Source: Paramicrobacterium humi | Lineage (GTDB): Bacteria; Actinomycetota; Actinomycetes; Actinomycetales; Microbacteriaceae | Assembly (NCBI RefSeq): GCF_900105715.1 | Contig: NZ_FNRY01000001.1 | Coordinates: 186,001-250,000 of the forward strand | Reading direction: 5' to 3' | Length of the DNA: 64,000 nt | Shown here: in pieces, positions 1 to 8,557 of the stretch | Layout of the letters: each line of letters starts with the position of its first letter | How positions within the stretch are numbered: position 1 is the stretch's first letter | Position numbers and translations under genes: made by a program | Notes under the pieces: generated by a model | What the model was told of the DNA's origin: nothing | Seen by the model: only the letters and a program-made list of their open reading frames with translations | The model's database searches: none

Positions 1-942
1 CACGACTTCCGAGTGACGAACCTTCGTCAAACGCGCTGGATGCACACCCGAATGGACGCGGACTACAACGGGTGGTGGTTCTGCCTCATTCCCAAGGACG
101 TCATTGAGACAATCGGCCTCTCACTCCCCGCGTTCATCAAATGGGACGATGCGGAATATAGCCTGCGCGCCCGCGCCAACGGCTACCCCACCGTCTCACT
201 GCCGGGCGTCGCCCTTTGGCACGTCTCGTGGCTCGACAAGGACGATTCCATCGACTGGCAGGCATACTTCCACGCGCGCAATAGGGTCGTTACCGCCCTT
301 CTGCACTCCCGTTTCCGCAACGGAGGACTCTTGGTTCGCGACAGTTGGCGCCTTGATCTCAAGCACCTGCTATCGATGCAGTACTACGCTGTCACGCTTC
401 GGCACATGGCGCTGCGCGATGTGCTCCGCGGACCCGAGCACATGCACCGCACACTGCCAACCCAACTCGGCGTGCTTCGCGATGCTGCTCGTTCTTTTCG
501 GGAGATGAACGTCCTCAGGACCGACGAGGAGATACCCCCGACGAATCGCGGCAAACAGGTGTTTCCGGTTGCATCACCATTCGAAGGCGGCGGTGGCCCA
601 CACGGCGCGCGTCTTGCCGTCTTCACGGCCAAGATGACAGTCCGTCACTGGCTTACGAAGCCCAGCAGCGCCAACGTCTCCCGCCCTGAGGTCGAGCTCG
701 CTAAGCGCGATGCGACGTGGTTCCGCACACCCTACTACGACAGCGCACTTGTCTCCACGGCAGACGGGTCCGGCAAGTCCTGGTACCAGCGAGACCGCGC
801 GACATTCCGTTACCTCCTGCGGGAGAGCATCGTTTTGCACCGCAGACTGCGCCGAGATTGGCCGGCACTAGCTGCTCAGTACAGGCAAGAGATGCCTGAG
901 CTGACAAGGCCAGACGTGTGGCAGGACACATTCACGAAGTAA
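1..942 (+). CDS. GlfT2-like galactofuranosyltransferase, C-terminal part (5' end outside window)
   Basis: The reading frame is open from the first base, so this is the 3' portion of a larger gene; the GTG at 13 is not a convincing start. The visible protein matches the C-terminal half of the GT2 family galactan polymerase GlfT2. It has a WDDAEY segment (the catalytic-base region of that family) followed by HVSWLDKDDSIDWQAYFHAR and LKHLLSMQYYAVTLR, which are signature stretches of the family. Such enzymes extend galactofuranan on a lipid carrier from UDP-Galf at the cytoplasmic membrane face. The glf and galE genes near 10-12 kb would supply the donor. The stop is 17 bases before the next start, so the two genes are probably co-transcribed. 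The exact acceptor cannot be told from sequence. Confidence 0.85.
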   Translation, partial: HDFRVTNLRQTRWMHTRMDADYNGWWFCLIPKDVIETIGLSLPAFIKWDDAEYSLRARANGYPTVSLPGVALWHVSWLDKDDSIDWQAYFHARNRVVTALLHSRFRNGGLLVRDSWRLDLKHLLSMQYYAVTLRHMALRDVLRGPEHMHRTLPTQLGVLRDAARSFREMNVLRTDEEIPPTNRGKQVFPVASPFEGGGGPHGARLAVFTAKMTVRHWLTKPSSANVSRPEVELAKRDATWFRTPYYDSALVSTADGSGKSWYQRDRATFRYLLRESIVLHRRLRRDWPALAAQYRQEMPELTRPDVWQDTFTK

Positions 943-959
943 GAACCGTGGAGGGCGAA

Positions 960-2351
960 ATGGGCTCTTCAGAGAGACCAACGAGAAAGAGAATGCGAAC
1001 AGTTGCGGTTATCCTGGCCGGCGGCGTCGGCGTCCGGGTCGGCCTTGGAATCCCCAAGCAGCTGATCAAGATCGCGGGCAAAGCAATAGTCGAGCACACA
1101 CTGGAGGCCATGAGCCGAAACGCACGTGTCGACGAGATCATCATCATGATGAACGCCGATGCGATTAGCGAACTCGACTATCTCCGCGAAGGAGACCATT
1201 TCCCGAAGCTCACCCGTATCCTGCCAGGTGGTGCGACGCGTAACGACACAACACAGCTTGCCCTCGCCGCGCTCGGAGACGAAGATTGCAAGGTCCTGTT
1301 CCACGACGCAGTTCGCCCGTTCATCGATAGCCGGATCATTGATGACTGTATCGATGCGCTTGACACGTACGACGCCGTGGACACCGCGATCCCCTCAGCT
1401 GACACGATCATCCGGGTCGGCGACGACGGCTGCATCACCGACATCCCGAACAGGTCGCTCCTGCGCCGCGGCCAGACGCCGCAGGCCTTCACCGCCTCCG
1501 TGATCCGCAGAGCTTACGCGCTCGCACAGGACGATCCTGACTTTCGCGCCACTGACGACTGTGGGGTCGTTTTCAAGTACCTTCCCCAAGTCAAGATCTT
1601 CGTCGTTGATGGCACCGCAGAGAACATGAAGGTGACGGAACCGATAGACATTCACATCGCCGACAAGGTGTTCCAGTTGCAGTCGGCGACCCTCTCCAAC
1701 GATCCAGCCGACGTGCCTGACCTGATGGGGAAGTGCGTAGTCGTCTTCGGCGGCAGCTACGGAATCGGCAAGAGCGTAGTAGAGCTGTGCAGCGACCGAG
1801 GAGCACGCGTTTTCGCTTACAGCCGAAGCACGACACAGACCGATGTTACGTCGCGGAAGCAAGTGCGTGCCGCGTTACGCGAAGCTCACCACGAAGCAGG
1901 TTCCATCGACTACATTGTCGTCACCGCAGGCGTCTTGACGGTGTCTCCATTGGCCGACGCCGCAAAGAAGCAGATCAAGCAAACGATAAAGACGAACCTC
2001 ACGGCACCAGCCATTATCGCGCAAGAGTCCTTCGAGTTCCTCAGCGAGACGCACGGCTCGCTCACGTTCTTCACGTCGAGTTCATATACCCGTGGTCGCG
2101 CAGGCTACAGCCTGTACTCAGCGACGAAGGCCGGCGTCGTGAACCTCACGCAAGCCCTTGCTGAAGAGTGGGGCGAAAGCAACGTTCGGGTCAACTGCGT
2201 GAACCCTCAACGAACTCATACGCCGATGAGGACGGCTGCGTTCGGCGACGAGCCGGCTGAAACGCTTCTCGCTGCGGACACGGTTGCCGAAGTGACTGCC
2301 CGGGTAATGGCCGGCCCCCTTACGGGACAGGTCATAAGCGTACGGCTCTGA
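960..2351 (+). CDS. Bifunctional CDP-ribitol synthase: TarI/IspD-like cytidylyltransferase fused to SDR reductase
   Basis: About 463 residues in two domains. The N-terminal 230 residues are an IspD/TarI-type cytidylyltransferase with an AVILAGGVGVRVG nucleotide loop, GIPKQL and FHDAVRPF. The C-terminal 220 residues are a short-chain dehydrogenase with a GGSYGIG cofactor loop and the catalytic YSATK (YxxxK). This order matches Haemophilus Bcs1/Acs1, which reduces ribulose-5-phosphate and activates the ribitol-5-phosphate as CDP-ribitol for ribitol-phosphate polymers. The start at 960 is chosen because GGAGGG at 950-955 lies four bases upstream; an upstream in-frame GTG at 918 lies inside the preceding gene. 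It is followed by glycosyl/TagF-type transferases that could use the product. IspD of isoprenoid synthesis is unlikely because of the SDR fusion and context. Confidence 0.85.
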   Translation: MGSSERPTRKRMRTVAVILAGGVGVRVGLGIPKQLIKIAGKAIVEHTLEAMSRNARVDEIIIMMNADAISELDYLREGDHFPKLTRILPGGATRNDTTQLALAALGDEDCKVLFHDAVRPFIDSRIIDDCIDALDTYDAVDTAIPSADTIIRVGDDGCITDIPNRSLLRRGQTPQAFTASVIRRAYALAQDDPDFRATDDCGVVFKYLPQVKIFVVDGTAENMKVTEPIDIHIADKVFQLQSATLSNDPADVPDLMGKCVVVFGGSYGIGKSVVELCSDRGARVFAYSRSTTQTDVTSRKQVRAALREAHHEAGSIDYIVVTAGVLTVSPLADAAKKQIKQTIKTNLTAPAIIAQESFEFLSETHGSLTFFTSSSYTRGRAGYSLYSATKAGVVNLTQALAEEWGESNVRVNCVNPQRTHTPMRTAAFGDEPAETLLAADTVAEVTARVMAGPLTGQVISVRL

Positions 2352-2400
2352 GCGAGGATGCCGTTGTCGGCCCGGTACACAGGCCGTTCACCCTCAGCCT

Positions 2401-4584
2401 TCAGATAAGCTGAAGCTCTCGCACGGCAGCCAAAATGCGCTCGCAGCTTCTGCCATCCGCAATCAGCCTCGCCGAGGGTGGTTCCTGTTCACCGTGCGCG
2501 CGCTTGAGCGTTGCGGTCTGCTCGCCCGTCTCCGACCCGAGGAGTACCGGCCTGCTCCGTTTCATGGGCGGCTCCGCTAACGCTCCGAGCGCGTCAACTT
2601 TCGGAGATCCCGTCACCCTTACACTGTCTTCCGTCAATGTATATGGAGAACCATCGTGCACGATTGCGTCGCGCTCGTCGGCGGTCGCCGTCACCAAGAG
2701 GTCAATCGGGGCGTGGTTGTACACGATCGACCAGTCTTCCCGAGTCTGGTGGTCGTGCAGGCAGACGAAGCGCCAAGGCCGTGAGCCGGTGTAGTACCGG
2801 CTCGGCATCGGCTCCACTATGCCAGGGCCGGCCTCAGAGCTGAAGACGATTCGCGCGTACGAAAGAAGATGCTTATGCGCGACCGAGCCGTATGCGACCA
2901 GTTTTGCGCCGCGAGCCGAGAGTCGGCTCCAATCGGAGGTCCCCTCGCGAATGACGAACCAGGCGTTCACGTCATTAAAGCCGTCCCGAACCTGCCAATA
3001 GAAGGCCTCTCCGCTCCCGTTCGCAGATTCAACACCGTCCATGAATACCCATGCATTCAAGAAGCGCCGGCCGACGGCCGTCCGACGGGCTGTGAGTCTG
3101 ACGAATGCCGTGTGCCTCCGCTCTCTAAGGTCCATGCCGGCTTGGAAGTCCGGCGTGTTCGCGAATTTGGCCGGCATCCAGAATGCGATCTCGCGACGAA
3201 GTCTGGCCTTCAACCGCCTCGCAAAGGGCTGTGCTGGTGACGTGGGCTGGGATTCGGCGCAGTCAAGCAGCGCGTGCTTCAGGAGCGCCTGACCGACGGC
3301 GTCTGTCCTCGGGATCTCGTACTCGCCGCTCGCGAGAGGCGTTTCACGTCCCCCCAGCGTGAGAGTCACCGTACCAGCTCGCGGAACACGGATCACACGT
3401 TCCTTGAGGACATCCTGAGAAAAGTAATCAAGCTGTCGCGTTTTCGCGGCGAAGGGGGTGAGCGCGGATGCCGGACCGTCAAGTCGCTCTTCTGGTGCCT
3501 CACCCATGAAGAGATAGCGGATCTCGACGCATCGACTGTCCATGCTCACTACTTTGGCCGGATGGTCGCTGAGAAGCGCAGACCCCTTGAGCGCGAGAAA
3601 AAGGTAGCGAAGCTCGGCAGATAGGGAGGTGACACGGTAGTTCACGATTGTGCGTTCTTCGATATGGCGAAGGCACGCGCCCACCAGCTCAATGACCTCT
3701 GCCTTCTCATCCTCGTCAAGATGCCGAGCCTTATCGATGACCGATTGCTCGCGGGGGAAGAACCAGCGCAGGTCATACAAGTAGAGATTCGCGAGCCAGT
3801 CGGGCACCGAAGTCGACTGATGTGCCTGCTCTAAGAGAGGTAGGTATCCATCTCTGAAGCGGCCGAAGTAGAAATCTGGATTCTCGCGGAACCGATCGAC
3901 AGCCGAGTTCGCCGCCGCGCGTTTGCGGTAGATGTACTCCGCTTCTGCTACACAAAGAATGCGCCGACTCGGGAGGGAACGCAGGTAATTGGCGACGAAA
4001 AGCGCGTCCTCGGCAGCATGAAGCCCAGTAATAAATCTCACGGAGTTGTCGAGGAGAGGCTTTCGGCGAAACATTGCCGATGCGGCCTGGGTCTGAATGA
4101 ATTCCGGCGCTTCATCTAGGTCAACAAGAACCGTACCGCTTCGAAACTTGTAGGAGAGGTTGTGCCGACGGTCATAGGTGTTCGCCGCTTCGAAGTATCG
4201 GATGACGTTCGATGAGACGAGATCGGTCCGATCCTCCCCCACCGATCGTAGGCTTCTCGCGATCGACGAGAAATAGTTTGGACCCAGAAAATCGTCAGAG
4301 TCGGGGAATCCCACCCAGTCACCCGACGCCGTCTCAAGTCCGCGATTCCGCGCCGAGCTCACTCCTCGGTTCTCCTGGACGAGCACCACTCCGGCGTGCT
4401 CAGTCCTCTCCAGCCAGTCCCGGATCAAGGTCTGCGACTTATCTGTCGAGCCGTCATCGACGAAAACGCATTCAAGGGAGTAGTCCCCAAGAGATTGTCG
4501 GTCGAGAGAGTCGAAAAGGTCAGGTAGATACGGCTCGGAATTAAAAACCGGCACGACGATGCTAAAAGTGATGGGCATATTCAT
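2401..4584 (-). CDS. GT2 glycosyltransferase fused to a collapsed TagF-like domain
   Basis: 727 residues. Residues 1 to about 230 are a GT-A fold GT2 domain (SIVVPVFNSEPYL, VDDGSTD, FPDSDD). A linker domain follows, and then the first half of a CDP-glycerol glycerophosphotransferase (TagF-like) domain. Compared with the neighbouring 896-residue paralogue at 4781-7471, similarity runs as far as VTGSPKVDALG and then resumes only at DGRSCERI. About 194 residues of the paralogue are replaced by about 42, removing the MPHPN and TDYSS motifs. The catalytic QHGVIKGD motif of the paralogue is replaced by LHDHQTRED. The GT2 part looks intact, so the protein may act only as a glycosyltransferase. It is transcribed divergently from the paralogue across a 196-base intergenic region. 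A gene in decay is also possible. Confidence 0.75.
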   Translation of the reverse strand: MNMPITFSIVVPVFNSEPYLPDLFDSLDRQSLGDYSLECVFVDDGSTDKSQTLIRDWLERTEHAGVVLVQENRGVSSARNRGLETASGDWVGFPDSDDFLGPNYFSSIARSLRSVGEDRTDLVSSNVIRYFEAANTYDRRHNLSYKFRSGTVLVDLDEAPEFIQTQAASAMFRRKPLLDNSVRFITGLHAAEDALFVANYLRSLPSRRILCVAEAEYIYRKRAAANSAVDRFRENPDFYFGRFRDGYLPLLEQAHQSTSVPDWLANLYLYDLRWFFPREQSVIDKARHLDEDEKAEVIELVGACLRHIEERTIVNYRVTSLSAELRYLFLALKGSALLSDHPAKVVSMDSRCVEIRYLFMGEAPEERLDGPASALTPFAAKTRQLDYFSQDVLKERVIRVPRAGTVTLTLGGRETPLASGEYEIPRTDAVGQALLKHALLDCAESQPTSPAQPFARRLKARLRREIAFWMPAKFANTPDFQAGMDLRERRHTAFVRLTARRTAVGRRFLNAWVFMDGVESANGSGEAFYWQVRDGFNDVNAWFVIREGTSDWSRLSARGAKLVAYGSVAHKHLLSYARIVFSSEAGPGIVEPMPSRYYTGSRPWRFVCLHDHQTREDWSIVYNHAPIDLLVTATADERDAIVHDGSPYTLTEDSVRVTGSPKVDALGALAEPPMKRSRPVLLGSETGEQTATLKRAHGEQEPPSARLIADGRSCERILAAVRELQLI

Positions 4585-4726
4585 TCTGCGTCATTATCCC
4601 GTAGAAGTCGCATAGAGGTCGAGACGAGACTGGACCGGTACTCTTTCCTCCTACGCTTGCGCAGCCAATCCCCCGCAAGGAATTCCCAACCGAATTTGAT
4701 ATGAAAGACAGACGTCCCCTACGACG

Positions 4727-4749
4727 AGGCGGAGCCAAAGTCTCCGCCT
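4727..4749. promoter_or_regulatory. Inverted repeat upstream of the GT2-TagF gene
   Basis: Perfect 8-bp arms AGGCGGAG (4727-4734) and CTCCGCCT (4742-4749) around a 7-base loop, 31 bases before the GTG at 4781 in the divergent intergenic region. The arm core AGGCGGA/TCCGCCT recurs at 44829-44847 before another wall gene. It could be an operator or a leader hairpin; there is no T-run, so it is not a standard terminator. Confidence 0.4.
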
Positions 4750-4780
4750 GCCGCACCTCGGTGAACGGGACAGCGGGCCT

Positions 4781-7471
4781 GTGAATTGGAAGGATGCTTT
4801 CTTGGGATACTGCTTCACGGTGATCTCACCCGTCTACAACGTCGGGAATTACCTGAGCGACTTCTTTTCGGGCCTCGAGGCGCAGACCTGCGGCATGGAA
4901 GAACTCGAGATCATTCTCGTGGACGACGGGTCGACTGACGACTCACTCGCGCTTTGCACCGAGTTCGCTTCACGACACGAGAACGTACGAGTCCTAACGA
5001 AGGCCAACGGCGGCCAGGCCTCCGCGCGAAACCTCGGCATCGAGCATGCCTCCGCGCCGTGGATTACTTTTCCGGATCCTGACGATGCGCTTAGCCCGAA
5101 CTACTTCGAATCGGTGGCAGCGTTCATGCAGCTGGAGGGGAACCGTAACACCCGGTTGTTTGGTGCTCACATCCTCAAGTGGTTCGAAGACCGAGACGTG
5201 GTTGCCGACGACCACCCGACGGGATTCCGGTTCCGGGAAGGCAGCACGACAGTCGATTTGTACGGCGAACCGAAATTCATCCACGGGAACGCGTGCCTCA
5301 GTTTCTTTAGACGCGACATCGTCGAGCAGTTTGGGCTGCGCTTTCATACGGGCCTGAAGACGCGGTTCGAAGACGGCCATTTCATGTCGCAATATCTGCT
5401 CCGCTGCGATCGTCCGACAATCGGCCTGATTGACGAAGCTCAGTATTTCTACCGGCAACGCTCTGACGGCTCTTCGACAGTGCAACAAGCACGCGTCGAC
5501 GTTCGCACCTACGATTCGCTCCCGCTCCTTGGTTATACGAGCGTCCTACGGCTGGCTATCGAGCTCAAGGGAGAGATTCCCCGCTGGCTGCAGACTCTTG
5601 TGCTGTACGACTTCATCTGGCTCTTCAAGAGCGATGTTCACTCGAAGATCCCTAGTCGCACCGTGCCAAAGCCTGCTCTCGAAAAATTCCACGAACGTAT
5701 CGCCGAGATCGTCGAGATGTTCGAGCCTGAAGTAATACTCGGTTTCGACATGATGACAGTCCCGGCTTGGCTGCTCGAGGCTGCTGCGTTCGGCTACTCG
5801 GACGAGCAATATGTCAGCTCGGCCCACGTCGGAAACATCGACAAGCGCCGCAAGCTGGTCGAGATTCGTTATCGATACACGGGGGCGTTGCCGTCGGAAG
5901 CCCTCTATGTAAGAGGCGAAGTCGTCGAACCTCATTTCTCGAAGGTGAAGGACCTCGATGTCCTTGGCCGAACCCTTCTCAAGGAACGTAGCCTGTGGGT
6001 ATCTAGTCGCGGAGTCGTCAGGCTCGAAGTCAATGGCCGCATGCGCAAGATCGAACCGAAGGAACGTACGCCTCACCAGTTCAAGCTAACGACCGGAGAC
6101 ATCCGTCGTTTTGACCGTGAGCAACGCGAGAAGGCCGTTCCTTCGCTCTATAGGCGGAACGACACGAGAGCCGTGGACCAGCTCTCTCAAGGCGCAAAGC
6201 GCGCAGCGCGTTCCTTGCGCGGCATGCTCACAAAAGAGGGCGTATTCGACGTGCTCCTGTCGACGTCGATGCGCATGCTCTGGAACCGGAGACGCTTCGG
6301 CGCCGCATGGGCGATCATGGATCGCGAATTCGAGGCGAACGACAGCGCCGAGCAGCTATATCGCTGGATCGACGCGAACCGCCCCGAGATCAAGCGATGG
6401 TTCGTTCTGAGCAAGAAATCGCCAGATTGGAGACGCCTCAAGAACGATGGCTTTGCGCTCGTCGACTACGGTTCCTTCAAATGGAAGCTTCTCCTTCTCC
6501 TGTCCGCACACCTCATCTCGAGCCACGCCGACGTCTACGTCACGAATCCCCTGCCAGCGGGCCGCTTCGGAAAGCCCCAGTGGCGATTCTCCTTTTTGCA
6601 GCACGGCGTGATCAAGGGAGACCTCTCAACCTGGCTAAACCGCAAGAGCATAGACTTCATGGTCACCTCAACAGAGGACGAGTACCGCTACATCGTCGGA
6701 GAGTCCCCCTACAGTCTTGGGACGGCGCAAGTACGGCTGACGGGTCTGCCGCGTTACGACGCTCTTCTCGAGAAGAGCGCCGCTGTTCCAGCATCCGAGG
6801 TGAATCAGATCGTGATCGCGCCGACGTGGCGGCAGTACCTGGTCGGAAAGTTCTCAAGCGGCTCAACTCGTGAGCGCAACACGGACTTCACGGAAAGCGA
6901 CTACCTCAAGTACTGGCAGGCTGTCGTCACGTCGGACGCTCTGCATGAGGTCGCGAAGGAGAATAACCTCGAGATCGTCTTCATGCCCCACCCTAATGTG
7001 CAGCCGTACCTCGACGAGTTCCGACTTCCGAGCTGGGTCAAAGTGCAGCACTACGCGGGCGCCGACATCCAAGTTGTGATCAGCAAGACCGCTCTGCTCA
7101 TCACGGATTACTCGTCAATCGCGTTCAACGCCGCATACCTGCACCGACCCGTCGTCTACTTCCAGTTCGATGCCGAGCGTTACCGCTCAGAGCACACCGA
7201 GGGTGACGCTTACTTCGAGTACGACCAGCATGGATTCGGTCCTGTCGTGAAGAACGTGTCAGACGCCCTCAACGCAACCCGGAAGCTGCTGACAGATGAC
7301 GACTTCGCTTCTGAGTACATCGAGCGGGCACGCAATACCTTCCCCGTGCGGGACGGGAGGAATTCAGAACGCGTGTTCAATGCAATCGAGCAGTTGGATC
7401 GGCCCCTCTCGTGCGAAGAGGCAGCAGTCGCGGCCCCCCTCGACACATGGCAAACTGTCGCAGAGCGATGA
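4781..7471 (+). CDS. GT2 glycosyltransferase-TagF-type poly(glycerol/ribitol phosphate) transferase fusion
   Basis: 896 residues. Residues 1 to about 300 are a GT2 domain with TVISPVYNVGNYL, VDDGSTDDS and FPDPDDA. A connector follows, and residues about 480-885 form a CDP-glycerol/ribitol glycerophosphotransferase domain. Its motifs are intact: LQHGVIKGD near 606, FMPHPN near 735 and ITDYSSIAFN near 776, corresponding to the catalytic His and nucleotide-binding residues of TagF. The enzyme probably builds a poly(alditol-phosphate) chain and also adds a sugar, using CDP-ribitol from the gene at 960. Start choice is open: GTG 4781 has no clear ribosome site, whereas GGAAGG at 4788-4793 lies eight bases before an in-frame TTG at 4802, which would shorten the protein by seven residues without touching the fold. 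Confidence 0.85.
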   Translation: MNWKDAFLGYCFTVISPVYNVGNYLSDFFSGLEAQTCGMEELEIILVDDGSTDDSLALCTEFASRHENVRVLTKANGGQASARNLGIEHASAPWITFPDPDDALSPNYFESVAAFMQLEGNRNTRLFGAHILKWFEDRDVVADDHPTGFRFREGSTTVDLYGEPKFIHGNACLSFFRRDIVEQFGLRFHTGLKTRFEDGHFMSQYLLRCDRPTIGLIDEAQYFYRQRSDGSSTVQQARVDVRTYDSLPLLGYTSVLRLAIELKGEIPRWLQTLVLYDFIWLFKSDVHSKIPSRTVPKPALEKFHERIAEIVEMFEPEVILGFDMMTVPAWLLEAAAFGYSDEQYVSSAHVGNIDKRRKLVEIRYRYTGALPSEALYVRGEVVEPHFSKVKDLDVLGRTLLKERSLWVSSRGVVRLEVNGRMRKIEPKERTPHQFKLTTGDIRRFDREQREKAVPSLYRRNDTRAVDQLSQGAKRAARSLRGMLTKEGVFDVLLSTSMRMLWNRRRFGAAWAIMDREFEANDSAEQLYRWIDANRPEIKRWFVLSKKSPDWRRLKNDGFALVDYGSFKWKLLLLLSAHLISSHADVYVTNPLPAGRFGKPQWRFSFLQHGVIKGDLSTWLNRKSIDFMVTSTEDEYRYIVGESPYSLGTAQVRLTGLPRYDALLEKSAAVPASEVNQIVIAPTWRQYLVGKFSSGSTRERNTDFTESDYLKYWQAVVTSDALHEVAKENNLEIVFMPHPNVQPYLDEFRLPSWVKVQHYAGADIQVVISKTALLITDYSSIAFNAAYLHRPVVYFQFDAERYRSEHTEGDAYFEYDQHGFGPVVKNVSDALNATRKLLTDDDFASEYIERARNTFPVRDGRNSERVFNAIEQLDRPLSCEEAAVAAPLDTWQTVAER

Positions 7472-7551
7472 CCGCGTCGTACCGAAGCGTGCTTGCACAT
7501 CCACCGCCGCATGTGGCTCAAAGAACAATTCCTTCGTGATTAGGCTTTTGA

Positions 7552-8312
7552 ATGTCCGTCATTACTGTGCCCCTCGCCGCGTATGAAGACGATGCCGGTA
7601 ACCGCATCGAGTATGACGGTCCACCCTGCGAGCACATCGCGATCACGTTCAGGGGAAGCAACAACGTCGCGAGGGTCGACAGCGCTGCCAGTGCTTCTCG
7701 CCTCAACGTCGATTTCAACAGCAATAACGGCACTTTCGTGCTCGGCGGCAACCCGAACCGCCGCAGCTTCAGCGCGGGCGTCCGGGTTGGCGAGGACGCC
7801 AGCGTCATTATCGGCCACGGGGTTTCATCACAGCTGGCGTCACAATCTCGGCCGTGGAGGGCGTTACGGTCGAAATAGGAAACGACGTGATGTTCGCGAG
7901 CCAGAATCAGGTTCGGGCCGATGACGGGCATCCGATATTCGACGTCCGCTCCGGCGAGCGAGTGAACCGCGCACGAAGCGTTCACATCGGGGATCACGTA
8001 TGGCTTGGATTCGGCGCCATCGTCCTTGCCGGCGCTCAGATCGGCTCAGGCAGTGTCGTGGGAGCGGCAAGCATCGTGACACGCAGAATTCCGAACAACG
8101 CGGTCGCGGTGGGTTCGCCGGCAAAAGTTGTCAGAAGGCATGTCGCCTGGGAACGGCCCCATTTGGGCTTAGTGCCGCCCTATTGCAAGGCGGACTCGTC
8201 GACGGTGACGAAATCTCGCTACTGGTCAATGACGGTCGAAGAAGAGAGGCCGCCGCGCTTCCGAATGGCAAAGGCCGCCCTCCGCCGCATGCGCACGTTA
8301 CGCCGTCGATGA
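7552..8312 (+). pseudogene. Left-handed beta-helix acyltransferase (hexapeptide repeat), frameshifted
   Basis: Two overlapping reading frames together give one acetyltransferase of the sugar O-acetyltransferase type. The first (from ATG 7552) reads through beta-helix turns up to VRVGEDASVIIGHG. The second supplies TAGVTISAVEGVTVEIG, RADDGHPIFD, HVWLGFGAIVLAG and PNNAVAVGSPAKVVRRH, the conserved C-terminal half with the GSPAKV ending. The frame must change by one base around 7818-7836, near the runs GGGG and TTT, so a one-base loss (real, or an assembly error) explains it. Substrate is unknown; a sugar or alditol of the wall polymer is likely from context. It lies 80 bases after the TagF-type gene on the same strand. 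Confidence 0.7.
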
Positions 8313-8347
8313 CCCTGCGGGGCTTCGAGAGGAGGCGCGTCAGGCGA

Positions 8348-8557
8348 TCACTCAGAGAGCCTCGTCACCACGAGATCAGTCAGTTCAGCGATGCGAAGGC
8401 TGTCTCGGCGGGCCTCATCGACTTCCTTTGTTAGTCTCTCAATCTCGCTGCGGAGCTCCAGGACCTCGTTTCGGAGAGCCTGAAGCTCTTCGCTCACCAT
8501 CATGCTCTGGGGAGCGGTCGCCCATGCAGCGCGTCTAATGACGTTCTTGAGCCTCAT
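8348..8557 (-). CDS. Small coiled-coil protein
   Basis: 69 residues. After a short basic start (RLKNVIRRAAW), residues about 22-60 form a heptad-rich charged helix (EELQALRNEVLELRSEIERL) with no signal peptide or membrane segment. The start codon overlaps the stop of the LicD-methyltransferase gene as ATGA (8554-8557), indicating translational coupling as the last gene of the operon running from 14023. Coupled coiled coils often hold membrane glycosyltransferases or polymer-modifying enzymes together, so a scaffold or chain-length role for the LicD protein is an inference. No family recognised. Confidence 0.65.
   Translation of the reverse strand: MRLKNVIRRAAWATAPQSMMVSEELQALRNEVLELRSEIERLTKEVDEARRDSLRIAELTDLVVTRLSE

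Noticed and set aside
960-2351. N-terminal domain as IspD of isoprenoid synthesis
   Set aside because: Fused to an SDR and placed among TagF-type and glycosyltransferase genes, which fits CDP-ribitol synthesis better.
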